Positions 1 through 6,590 are shown, numbered from the stretch's first letter. The stretch: DNA of 7,905 nt from an uncultured Nitrososphaerota archaeon (GCA_934869045.1 CAKXAF010000063.1:2694-10598); one strand, 5' to 3'. Program-made: numbers and translations. The notes: generated from the sequence alone by a model not told the origin.

Positions 1-25
1 AAAGTGGTAATATTGTACACAATTT

Positions 26-1321
26 TCAACCTGTGTGGATGTTTTCTTTCCCTTTTCGGAATTGAGCAGGGGAAATACCCGTGATTTCTATGAAAATTTT
101 GCGAAAGTACCGCTCATCGTCGTATCCGATCTGCAGCGCGATATCCTGAATCGGATATTTGGTTTCCAAGAGCAGCTTTTTTGCATGTTCTACGCGCAGA
201 TATTTGAGATAGCTGACAAAGCTCTTTCCCGTCATCTCCTTAAATCCGGCGCTGAAAAGGCTTTTACTCATTGCTGTCATTTGGAGCATCGTGTGGAGAT
301 CCAGATTCTGCATGTAGTGAGCATTGATATACTGGATCGCACGGCGAAGGATACAGGAGGCACTGTCTTCCGGCTGCAGATAGACGGATGTACCTTGCCG
401 GAGGGAATCCAGCCATAGCCTCCACTGATACCACCAGTGCAATTCCCCAGTCTGGTCAAAATATTCCTCAATTTGAAGATTCTGATAAGAGGCGCATTTG
501 AGAAACGGCTGATAAAGGAAAACAATCAGCTCATCCCGGGTGAACAGGAGCTCCGGAATCCTCCGGCAGATTTTGTCATAGCGATCATCATCCAGGATCC
601 ATTCGGTTCCTTGGAGTTCCGCAGCCAGGAGTTCACGTTTTTCGTAATTGGGTTCAAACGTTTGATATCTGCAGAAATAGGACTGCTGCCCCCGATGATA
701 GGAGTAAAACAGATCCCGTTCCAAAAAATCCCGTAAAAAGGCCACGGCGTCAGTGTAGCACAGACCTTTCAGCCCGCTTACCTCCAGTTGCACAAGCCCT
801 TCCGGAACCGTTGAATTTTCGTTTGAAGACTGCATCCAGATGCCATCGCCGAGCAGCTGCGCCCGTTCCGGCTGTTCGCCGGAGACTTCCGTCCGGCAGA
901 GGAACCGCGCTCTATCCTGTTCAAACCGCCGGATCCCGGATTGAGAGCTAAGCCGGCTGAGAATTTTCTCCAGGATCGCACCGAAATTTTCTTTTTCGAT
1001 CTGGGTTTTGGTGATATAATCCACGACCCCCAGACGCATAGCCTGCTGTATGTAGTCAAAATTTTGATGCATCGTCATGACGACGATCCGAAGTTCCGGA
1101 AATTGTTCCCGAACGGTTTGCAAAAAATCGATCCCGGAAAGCCCCGGCATGGAAAGGTCGGTGATCATTAAGTCGACGGGGTTTTCCTGAAGGAAATGAA
1201 GGGCCGCACGGCCGTTTTCCGCTTCTCCGACGATTTCCATCCCGTATTTTTCCCAGTCTGCAAGGAGGCGAATTTCAGCGCGTACGATTTTCTCGTCATC
1301 AACAATCAAGGTCCTTTGCAT
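26..1321 (-). CDS. RR1: YesN-type response regulator, receiver plus AraC-family DNA-binding domain
   Basis: Cytoplasmic transcription factor of 431 residues, the output partner of the kinase gene just upstream. Residues 1-122 form a receiver domain: acidic pair D8/D9, phospho-acceptor D55 within ITDLSMPGLSG, T83 and K105. The lysine is followed by Thr rather than the usual Pro. Residues 123-323 are a variable linker with a Trp-rich patch (WWYQWRLW). Residues 324-431 form the AraC/XylS-type double helix-turn-helix, with the second helix region around IQDIALQIGYDDERYFRKIF. The frame stays open upstream to an ATG at 1435, but the ATG at 1321 is chosen because the receiver fold begins there and AAAGGAGAG lies just upstream. 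The start lies 23 bp inside the 3' end of HK1, so the pair is very likely cotranscribed and translationally coupled. Family role (known): activation of carbohydrate-uptake genes. The actual targets are unknown. Confidence 0.93.
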   Translation of the reverse strand: MQRTLIVDDEKIVRAEIRLLADWEKYGMEIVGEAENGRAALHFLQENPVDLMITDLSMPGLSGIDFLQTVREQFPELRIVVMTMHQNFDYIQQAMRLGVVDYITKTQIEKENFGAILEKILSRLSSQSGIRRFEQDRARFLCRTEVSGEQPERAQLLGDGIWMQSSNENSTVPEGLVQLEVSGLKGLCYTDAVAFLRDFLERDLFYSYHRGQQSYFCRYQTFEPNYEKRELLAAELQGTEWILDDDRYDKICRRIPELLFTRDELIVFLYQPFLKCASYQNLQIEEYFDQTGELHWWYQWRLWLDSLRQGTSVYLQPEDSASCILRRAIQYINAHYMQNLDLHTMLQMTAMSKSLFSAGFKEMTGKSFVSYLKYLRVEHAKKLLLETKYPIQDIALQIGYDDERYFRKIFIEITGISPAQFRKGKENIHTG

Positions 1322-3008
1322 AATACTCTCCTTTGCTGAACGGGATGATGATTTCAACCTGATTCTCCCCGTGCTCGACGGAAACATGAAATTGGTAAGC
1401 CCCGGGAAAACACGATTCAAGCATTCGGACAACATACTGGATGCCGATGCCGTTGCTGGAAAGATCTTGAGCTGAATGGAGGATCTCTTCGATTTTTTCG
1501 AGATTTAACGGATAGCCGTTGTTGATGATGCGGATATAGATGCTCCCATTTGGCAGCAGGCCGGTTTTCAAGGTAATCACGCCCCGTCCTTCCAGACCGT
1601 GAAAAATAGCGTTTTCAACCAACGGCTGAAGGATAAAGCGCGGCATTTCAGTCTGAAGCATGGGTGCAGGCAGAAGGATTTCCGTATGGTATTCGATGTC
1701 GTACTTCATTTTTTGCAGGATAATGTAGTCATTCACTGCATCCAGCTCGCTTTGCAGCGTGGTGATCTTGCTTTTTTCCATGTTGTACATCAAAAGCCGG
1801 TTGAAAGGGGAAAGAAAGTCATACACGTCACGGTAGCCTTTTTCATCTGCATACCATCTCAGCGTATCCAGCGTGTTGTGAATAAAATGAGGGTTCATTT
1901 TTGAAAGCAGCTGCTTGATCTCCAGACGGGATTTCGCATGCTCCTGCCGCTGTGCCAATTGGATCAAGCGTTCGATGCGCTGTTTCATTTTTTCAAAATA
2001 CTCAAAGTTCTGATCGAATTCCTGCACATGGATTGTACGGATATTCGCTTCCAGATCGCTGTTGATAATATCCTGGAGATTTTGTTCAAAAAGGCGGAGA
2101 GGGCGATAAATTGTGCGCCAGATACTGCCGGCCGCAAGAATCCCAAGACCGGCGGCTATCAGCCCAAAGATTACAAAGCCAAGGCTTAGGGTATGCAGAT
2201 AGTGGTTATACGCCTGTATGGGGACGAAAACCCGCAGGCTCCAACCGGACCAGCCCGAATTTTGATAGCACCGGTATTTTTTAGCGTCAGAAAATTCTGA
2301 TGCTTCTGACAGTGGCTGATATTGAGGAATCTTTGCCTGCTGGGAGGAATAAACCACAATGTCCGTGTCCGAAAAAACGGTGTACACTGCCCCAAGATGA
2401 TCCAGAATCTGTGAAGTCATCTCATCCAGCTGGCGGAACCCCGATTCGATATAAAGAAAAACGTCCGGCCCATTTACAGCCTTCAGCTTGCGGAGAAGCG
2501 AAATTACATCGTAGTCGCTCACTTTGGAATAAGTGGTGTGGGGACCATAGTAAACCATTTGATTCTGGGTCGTCAAACGCATCATTTCCGAAGGGATAAC
2601 CGGATGCAGAAGAGAAGTTTCGTTGATTTTATAGATTTCCCCGGCAGAGTTCCGGGTAAAAAAGGTAATGTTGCTGATATTCGGGTTCGAGGCTTCATAA
2701 AGTGTTGCCTGTTCCCGGATATATTGCAGACTGTTTACCAATTCGATTTCACTGGTTTGAGGATCCAGAATACTGCGGAGGTAGTTGTCAATTTTACGGT
2801 CCGTGGCAATTTGCTGCGAGGTGTATTTAAGGCTGTCCATCAGAGTATCCATGTTTCCCTTGATCTGGTTCAGTTCGCGGTCGATCATCACATCGGTATT
2901 TTCACGGTAAAGACGGTTTACCTGATAACTGGTAAAGAACCAGAGCAGGAGGAGCGGTATGACGAAAGCGATTCCAAGCAGCAGACACAATCTGACTTTT
3001 AGGGACAT
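1299..3008 (-). CDS. HK1: YesM-type sensor histidine kinase with an altered ATP-site motif
   Basis: Membrane sensor kinase of 569 residues. TM1 is about residues 6-27. An extracellular sensor region, probably Cache-like, spans about 31-270. TM2 is about 273-296, followed by a HAMP-like linker (IYRPLRLFEQN) and a coiled region. The His_kinase (PF06580-type) dimerisation segment begins near 363, with H374 in MNPHFIHNTLDTL. The HATPase domain covers about 456-558, with the N-box asparagine N466 (PLVENAIFHG) and a glycine box NGIGIQYVVRML. The usual DNGxG box reads NNGYP at 496-500, so the Asp that normally contacts the adenine is Asn. The gene is first in its operon and its 3' end overlaps RR1 by 23 bp. 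The ATG has a long gap (16 nt) from a GAGGG element, so initiation may be modest. The signal sensed is not visible; a carbohydrate-related cue is inferred from the neighbourhood. Confidence 0.92.
   Translation of the reverse strand: MSLKVRLCLLLGIAFVIPLLLLWFFTSYQVNRLYRENTDVMIDRELNQIKGNMDTLMDSLKYTSQQIATDRKIDNYLRSILDPQTSEIELVNSLQYIREQATLYEASNPNISNITFFTRNSAGEIYKINETSLLHPVIPSEMMRLTTQNQMVYYGPHTTYSKVSDYDVISLLRKLKAVNGPDVFLYIESGFRQLDEMTSQILDHLGAVYTVFSDTDIVVYSSQQAKIPQYQPLSEASEFSDAKKYRCYQNSGWSGWSLRVFVPIQAYNHYLHTLSLGFVIFGLIAAGLGILAAGSIWRTIYRPLRLFEQNLQDIINSDLEANIRTIHVQEFDQNFEYFEKMKQRIERLIQLAQRQEHAKSRLEIKQLLSKMNPHFIHNTLDTLRWYADEKGYRDVYDFLSPFNRLLMYNMEKSKITTLQSELDAVNDYIILQKMKYDIEYHTEILLPAPMLQTEMPRFILQPLVENAIFHGLEGRGVITLKTGLLPNGSIYIRIINNGYPLNLEKIEEILHSAQDLSSNGIGIQYVVRMLESCFPGAYQFHVSVEHGENQVEIIIPFSKGEYYAKDLDC
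1326..1334 (-). promoter_or_regulatory. Ribosome binding site deciding the RR1 start
   Basis: On the minus strand AAAGGAGAG precedes the ATG at 1321, with 6 nt between the AGGAG core and the start codon. It lies inside the end of HK1. It is the main reason to prefer this start over the upstream in-frame ATG at 1435, whose added residues would precede the receiver domain. Confidence 0.8.
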
Positions 3009-3094
3009 ATTTTTGATAGCAACACCCTCTTTTCAGCGGCTGTCTTTTAATTACTCACAATTTTTGGATGGACATTGAGAATAATGAAATTTGA

Positions 3095-3123
3095 TAATGG
3101 TATATAAAAATAATATACCATTA
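3095..3123. promoter_or_regulatory. 11-bp perfect inverted repeat over the HK1 -10 box: candidate operator
   Basis: TAATGGTATAT at 3095-3105 and ATATACCATTA at 3113-3123 are exact reverse complements separated by 7 nt (AAAAATA). The repeat covers the -10 hexamer of the HK1 promoter and its likely start point near 3105. Transcription would begin inside the repeat, so the whole hairpin could not form in that RNA. A DNA operator for a dimeric repressor is therefore more likely than an RNA element. Which protein binds is unknown. Confidence 0.55.
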
Positions 3124-3140
3124 AACAAAGAGATCGTCAA
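3112..3140 (-). promoter_or_regulatory. Probable sigma-A promoter of the HK1-RR1 operon
   Basis: On the minus strand, TTGACG (3140-3135) and TATATT (3117-3112) are separated by exactly 17 bp. This is close to the vegetative sigma consensus, in an AT-rich stretch upstream of HK1. The start point would fall near 3105, giving a leader of about 97 nt. A second perfect -10 hexamer, TATAAT (3156-3151), lies upstream, but its best -35 partner (TTGCCT) is 20 bp away and so is less likely. Confidence 0.7.
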
Positions 3141-3239
3141 GTGTAATTAAATTATACGAATAGTATATTGAAATTTAGGCAAAAAGTATAAGAATTAGTT
3201 ATGATTCGTTTGTGCGCTGTGCATGGGGTCTTCCTATAA

Positions 3240-3450
3240 ATGTTTGAAGCAGCAAAAGAGAAGGCCCCTTTAATATTTTATACGATGTCCGCCGGCAGAC
3301 CTTGGCGGACATCATGCAGGAAAAAGGGCTGCTGAAGTTCCTGAAGCCCGGGAAAGAGCAATCTATACGCGCGATGATAGTGTGGAGATTATATTGCTGA
3401 TCGATGGTTTGGTAAATAGATTAAGACACCCTGGTTTTGGGGTGTCTTAA
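3240..3450 (+). pseudogene. Possible decayed gene fragment, unrecognised
   Basis: Three short protein-like stretches follow one another on the plus strand in three different frames. The first begins with an ATG at 3240 (MFEAAKEKAPLIFYT). The second covers about 3281-3360 (YDVRRQTLADIMQEKGLLKF). The third runs from about 3364 to the TAA at 3448-3450 (YTRDDSVEIILLIDGLVNRL). Two frameshifts would join them into roughly 70 codons. I do not recognise the family, and none of the frames alone makes a convincing gene. Base composition here is less AT-rich than the flanking promoter region. Chance open stretches are a real alternative. Confidence 0.22.
3284..3313. repeat. 10-bp perfect inverted repeat, GC-rich
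   Basis: GATGTCCGCC (3284-3293) and GGCGGACATC (3304-3313) are exact reverse complements around a 10-nt spacer. No T-run follows on either strand, so it does not look like a normal intrinsic terminator. It lies inside the possible gene remnant, and no role can be assigned. Confidence 0.6.
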
Positions 3451-3453
3451 TCT
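3418..3453 (-). terminator. Likely intrinsic terminator of the RR2-HK2 operon
   Basis: A perfect 14-bp inverted repeat has arms AGATTAAGACACCC (3418-3431) and GGGTGTCTTAATCT (3440-3453) around an 8-nt loop. It begins 94 bp past the HK2 stop codon. The base of the stem is A-rich on the 5' side and U-rich on the 3' side in either direction. On the minus strand it is followed by ATTTACC, so the U-tract is weak and broken. Because it is symmetric it could also stop plus-strand transcription. Confidence 0.55.
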
Positions 3454-3517
3454 GTTACCGTCTCAATTTTACACCATTGGACTCTCCCGATAGATGGTTT
3501 TGGGGTAATCCCATGCT

Positions 3518-3542
3518 TCCATACGGGCAAAATCCGTATGGA
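3518..3542. repeat. 9-bp perfect hairpin just past the HK2 stop
   Basis: TCCATACGG (3518-3526) and CCGTATGGA (3534-3542) pair perfectly around a 7-nt loop (GCAAAAT). It starts 4 nt beyond the HK2 stop codon. On the plus strand the stem is followed by TTTCTTACTTTTTG, so in that direction it resembles a weak terminator. On the minus strand there is no U-tract, and it might instead protect the 3' end of the HK2 message. Confidence 0.45.
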
Positions 3543-3546
3543 TTTC

Positions 3547-5328
3547 TTACTTTTTGTCCAACTCCATTGTGCCATTAACCGTAGGAATATATATGTGAAC
3601 AAGGGTTCCTTTATTTGGTTCGCTTTCCACGAAAATACCATAATCTGTGCCAAAAAATTGTTGAATGCGGTGATGGACATTCAAAATAGCAAGACCTTTG
3701 CGGCTTTCGACTGCAAAGAGCTCCTGGGGATTAGAAAGAGAAAGCTGGCGGTCAATCTCCGACAGCTGATCGTGATCGATACCGACACCATTGTCCTGGA
3801 TACAGATTTGCAGTTGGCCGGGCTCATTCCGGCAATAGATGCGAAGTTCTCCGGGACCGTATTTGGGTTCAAGACCATGGTAAACAGCGTTTTCAACGAT
3901 TGGCTGCAAAATAAACCGTGGGAGCTTTATCGTTCGGGTGGATTCAGGAATATCAATGATGAAAGAAAACCGGTTATCAAATCGAATGGAAATGATAGAA
4001 AGGTACTGTTCAATGATCCGAATTTCCTGATCAAGCGTTACAATTTCACTTCCCTTTATGCTGTAACGCATAATCTGTGAAAGGGAATCAGCGATCTGAA
4101 CAACTTCCTTACTGCCCAAAAGAAAGCCGTAGCCCTTCATGCAGTCCAGCGTATTATAAAGAAAATGCGGGTTGATCTGGCTTTGTAAAGCGGAGAGTTC
4201 CGCCCGCTTTTTCGCAAGATCCAGTTCATACATATTGGAATTGTTTTTGAGAATCGTGCGGGTCAGATCAGAAATTTTATCCAGCATCTGATTGATCTGT
4301 TCGGCGAGCACGCCGACTTCATTCTGTTTTTTGAGGTGAAGCCGTTTGTGAAATTTGGAATGTACGTCTTCCTGAAGAAATTTTGAAATTTCAACAACGG
4401 GAAGGGCAATTGATCGAAAAATGATGACTCCCCAAAAACTGAAAAGGATACACAGGACTACCAGTACGATCATGCCCAATACCAGCAGGCCGCTTAAATC
4501 GGAGTTGATCTCATTCAGCGGAACAGCTCCGATCACAAGCCACCCAGTAGCTGGAACATTTTCATAAAAAACAAGGTGGTCGTTATGAACAAAATGAACC
4601 GTTTCGCTAGTCAGAACACCCGTCTGAAGTCCCTGAAGAAGATCGCTGGGAGGCGAATCGGCGTTTTCCTGATTGGAAACGATGACATTCCGGTCTGCAT
4701 CCAAAATATAGAAGCGGGAATGCGGGGTCGTTTCTACCTGGTTGATACAGTTTTGCAGGATGCTGAGCGTATTGAGAACCACGCACGAACCGATCCGCCG
4801 CTTTTGATGGGCATTTTTTCGAATATCCAAGATTGATTGATAATACGCAAAGTATGTGGTGTTATCATAGCTGTTGTACATGGAACCGGTAAAGCCGGAT
4901 AAACTTTCGGGAAGGAGATTTTTCTTTATTTCGTCAGTGATAGAGAGAAATGGCTTTGGCGCAAGGGTAACACCGTCATCTTCCATGATCAGAATCGCCA
5001 TATTCAAATTGTCCTGCGTAATGGAAAAAATGTAATTGGAAACAGCTCTTGAATATTCCAGACGGCTGAGAGGGGCATCGCTGACAAGAAAATCTTGTGT
5101 CGCACTGCTGGTAGAAGCAATTTTTGCAAAACGGATCATATCTTCCGCAGAGGTTTGGATGTTCTGAACCACTTGATTGATCGAATTTTGGACATAGGTT
5201 TCTTCCCTTTCGTGGATCAGATTCAAAACAAAAAAGTAATACCCCCAGCTTGCAGTGAAGCAGAGGGCAGCAATCGTAATGAGCATGAGAATCAGTTTGC
5301 TTTTTATGGAGTTAAACCTGTTAGCCAT
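3547..5328 (-). CDS. HK2: YesM-type sensor histidine kinase
   Basis: Membrane sensor kinase of 593 residues. A basic N-terminus leads into TM1 (about 12-36). The extracellular sensor domain, probably double-Cache type, covers about 37-278 and includes the typical SRFYILDADRNVIVSN segment and a WLVIGAVP strand. TM2 is about 279-304. A HAMP domain (about 305-360) carries P310 and the conserved NEVGVL segment. The His_kinase segment has H388 in INPHFLYNTLD. The HATPase has N480 (PIVENAVYHG), an intact DNGVGI box at 512-517, and a second glycine box KGLAILNV in which one usual Gly is Ala547. The gene overlaps the end of RR2 by 8 bp and has a strong ribosome site, so the two are coupled. It is expected to phosphorylate RR2 in response to an extracellular, probably sugar-related, cue (inference from family and neighbours). 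Confidence 0.94.
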   Translation of the reverse strand: MANRFNSIKSKLILMLITIAALCFTASWGYYFFVLNLIHEREETYVQNSINQVVQNIQTSAEDMIRFAKIASTSSATQDFLVSDAPLSRLEYSRAVSNYIFSITQDNLNMAILIMEDDGVTLAPKPFLSITDEIKKNLLPESLSGFTGSMYNSYDNTTYFAYYQSILDIRKNAHQKRRIGSCVVLNTLSILQNCINQVETTPHSRFYILDADRNVIVSNQENADSPPSDLLQGLQTGVLTSETVHFVHNDHLVFYENVPATGWLVIGAVPLNEINSDLSGLLVLGMIVLVVLCILFSFWGVIIFRSIALPVVEISKFLQEDVHSKFHKRLHLKKQNEVGVLAEQINQMLDKISDLTRTILKNNSNMYELDLAKKRAELSALQSQINPHFLYNTLDCMKGYGFLLGSKEVVQIADSLSQIMRYSIKGSEIVTLDQEIRIIEQYLSIISIRFDNRFSFIIDIPESTRTIKLPRFILQPIVENAVYHGLEPKYGPGELRIYCRNEPGQLQICIQDNGVGIDHDQLSEIDRQLSLSNPQELFAVESRKGLAILNVHHRIQQFFGTDYGIFVESEPNKGTLVHIYIPTVNGTMELDKK

Positions 5329-6421
5329 TTAGATGCCCTCCCTTTTGCCGGTATTCCGTAGGAGTAACCTTGAAAAACGCTTTAAACATCCCGGCAAAGT
5401 GATGGTAGTTACGGTATCCGACTGCATAAGCAATATCGACGACAGGTTGGTCCGTTGTGAGCAGCCTGTTTGCCGCGTCGTTCATTCGAAGCTGCGTGAT
5501 ATATTTGGAAAAGGTAAAGCCGGTAACAGTTTTAAATAACTCGCTGCAATAGGAATAGCTGAGGTTGAATGTTTGCGCAAGGGTCTGGAGGGAAAGCTCG
5601 GCGGTATAATTTTGCCGTACCTCTTCCAGCAATTTCTGGAAAGCGTCATTGGAACTCGCGGCGACACTCTGAATCAGGGGCATATCAGGGCTGGTCAGCA
5701 GAAGATCTGTCTGCAGCTTTTCGATCAAACGGTCGAGCCTGCCAGCGGAACGGTTGAAGTTTCCAACAGCCAGCCGGCAGTCCGAAATGGCTAACAGCCG
5801 ATTGATTTCTTCTCCGACCGCGGAAGGAGAAGCCGTGCTGAAGATCAGTGCTTTTTGTTCCTCCAGAAAGAGCGCGGCAAAGTTCTCAAAGGGAAGAAAA
5901 AGCAGGCTCCGGCAAGAGGGCACCGAAGCTGCAATAACGGTAAGAGGTTCGCCGGTTTCTTTGATCCCCAATCGGGCAAGCGTATCTTCTTGTGTTTCAG
6001 GGGAGGACAATCGCGAGAGGAGAAGGGAACTGTTTTTAAGGCGGTTTTGATAAAGATACGGTTCGAGGCGCGTTAACAGGGCGGTGGATTCCGTGCTTTG
6101 CAGCGGCTTTAAGCAATAATCAAATGCGCCGAGTTGGATGGCCTGCTTCATATAAGCAAAATCCGAATAACCGCTGATCACAACGAATGCGGGGCAAACT
6201 TCCTGCTCCACGCGCCGTCGGATAATGTCAAGTCCCGACAGTCCCGGCATCCGGATATCGAGGAAAGCGGCATCAAAATAGCTGTTTTCAAGCTGGTGCA
6301 TTGCTTCATAAGAATCACAGATGCTGGCTGTGGCAGCCATGTGATAGTCTTCTAACGGAAGAGACCGCGCGGAGGATAAAAGGGCCATTTTCTCATTATC
6401 CGCAAATAGGACTCGATACAC
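5321..6421 (-). CDS. RR2: YesN-type response regulator, receiver plus AraC-family DNA-binding domain
   Basis: Cytoplasmic regulator of 366 residues, shorter than RR1 because its linker is shorter. The receiver (1-122) has D8, phospho-acceptor D55 in LDIRMPGLSG, S83 and K105-P106. The second residue of the acidic pair is Asn (ADNE instead of DDE), a change also seen in other members. Residues about 123-258 are a linker with no clear motif. Residues about 262-360 form the AraC-type double helix-turn-helix, with the second half around VVDIAYAVGYRNYHHFAGMF. The start is GTG at 6421, required because the first receiver strand (YRVLFADNE) begins immediately after it; the ATG 2 nt upstream is out of frame. 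RR2 is first in an operon with HK2 and divergent from the permease genes, so direct activation of the importer is the natural inference. Confidence 0.93.
   Translation of the reverse strand: MYRVLFADNEKMALLSSARSLPLEDYHMAATASICDSYEAMHQLENSYFDAAFLDIRMPGLSGLDIIRRRVEQEVCPAFVVISGYSDFAYMKQAIQLGAFDYCLKPLQSTESTALLTRLEPYLYQNRLKNSSLLLSRLSSPETQEDTLARLGIKETGEPLTVIAASVPSCRSLLFLPFENFAALFLEEQKALIFSTASPSAVGEEINRLLAISDCRLAVGNFNRSAGRLDRLIEKLQTDLLLTSPDMPLIQSVAASSNDAFQKLLEEVRQNYTAELSLQTLAQTFNLSYSYCSELFKTVTGFTFSKYITQLRMNDAANRLLTTDQPVVDIAYAVGYRNYHHFAGMFKAFFKVTPTEYRQKGGHLNG
5336..5345 (-). promoter_or_regulatory. Ribosome binding site of HK2
   Basis: On the minus strand AAAGGGAGGG lies 7 nt before the HK2 ATG at 5328, within the last codons of RR2. 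Together with the 8-bp gene overlap it supports translational coupling of sensor and regulator. Confidence 0.75.
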
Positions 6422-6423
6422 AT
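6352..6423 (-). other. Out-of-frame 23-codon ORF overlapping the RR2 start
   Basis: An ATG at 6423 overlaps the RR2 GTG (sequence ATGTG) and opens a different frame that ends at TAG (6354-6352) after 23 codons. The same Shine-Dalgarno element serves both, 6 nt from the ATG's own offset and 8 nt from the GTG. The peptide itself (begins MCIESYLRIM) has no recognisable character. If used, it would compete with RR2 translation; it may equally be accidental. Confidence 0.25.
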
Positions 6424-6429
6424 AAATAT

Positions 6430-6438
6430 CCCCTTTCT
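6430..6438 (-). promoter_or_regulatory. Ribosome binding site of RR2
   Basis: On the minus strand AGAAAGGGG ends 8 nt before the GTG at 6421. It supports translation starting in this small region, but its distance to the out-of-frame ATG at 6423 (6 nt) is equally good. Confidence 0.7.
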
Positions 6439-6456
6439 ATATAATGCACATATAAT
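6439..6456. repeat. Direct repeat ATATAAT with 11-bp period in the RR2 leader
   Basis: ATATAAT occurs at 6439-6445 and again at 6450-6456, separated by GCAC. The start-to-start distance of 11 bp is about one helical turn, so both copies face the same side of the DNA. AraC-type regulators often bind same-face direct repeats, so this could be a regulator site, but the element is short and AT-rich. Confidence 0.3.
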
Positions 6457-6506
6457 CCGCTGATTAATTCCTAAAAAAAGGCATATTGTTATCCGAAATG
6501 ACTGTA

Positions 6507-6535
6507 TTGTAAAGACATTATTAACATGATATCAT
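6507..6535 (+). promoter_or_regulatory. Probable promoter of the permease operon
   Basis: On the plus strand TTGTAA (6507-6512) and TATCAT (6530-6535) are 17 bp apart. The -10 is preceded by TGA, an extended -10 feature. The start point would be near 6542, giving a leader of about 50 nt before the first permease. The hexamers are imperfect, which fits a promoter needing an activator such as RR2. Confidence 0.5.
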
Positions 6536-6560
6536 AATTGTGTCGAATACGCAAGGTCAA
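6526..6560 (-). promoter_or_regulatory. Probable promoter of the RR2-HK2 operon, overlapping the permease promoter
   Basis: Two minus-strand pairings fit. One is TTGACC (6560-6555) with TATGAT (6536-6531) at 18 bp. The other is TTGCGT (6554-6549) with TATCAT (6531-6526) at 17 bp, preceded by an extended TGA. Both put the -10 within the perfect palindrome ATGATATCAT (6526-6535), which also holds the plus-strand -10. The leader to the RR2 start would be about 100 nt. Confidence 0.45.
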
Positions 6561-6576
6561 ACGTGAAAAACTTTAC

Positions 6577-6582
6577 AGGAGG
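6577..6582 (+). promoter_or_regulatory. Ribosome binding site of the first permease
   Basis: A perfect AGGAGG lies 8 nt before the ATG at 6591, which fixes the start and suggests efficient translation. Confidence 0.85.
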
Positions 6583-6590
6583 CTCGATAC

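Noticed and set aside
12..23. Short inverted repeat ATTGT-AC-ACAAT just past RR1
   Set aside because: The 5-bp arms are too short and AT-rich to be convincing, and the window edge hides what follows.
1322..1435. 38-residue N-terminal extension of RR1
   Set aside because: It is fully inside the HK1 coding region, precedes the normal start of a receiver domain, and a strong ribosome site supports the ATG at 1321.
2538..3002. 154-codon open frame on the plus strand
   Set aside because: It is antisense to the N-terminal half of HK1 and has no good ribosome site or domain.
3153..3167. TATAC-GAATA-GTATA inverted repeat upstream of the HK1 -35 box
   Set aside because: The 5-bp AT-rich arms are likely by chance; the nearby 11-bp repeat is far stronger.
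3538..4080. 180-codon open frame on the plus strand
   Set aside because: It lies almost wholly antisense to the HK2 ATPase domain, whose motifs are intact, and has no recognisable domain. It is a shadow frame.
6422..6590. Catabolite-repression (cre) site sought in the divergent intergenic region
   Set aside because: No stretch matched the cre consensus well enough to report.
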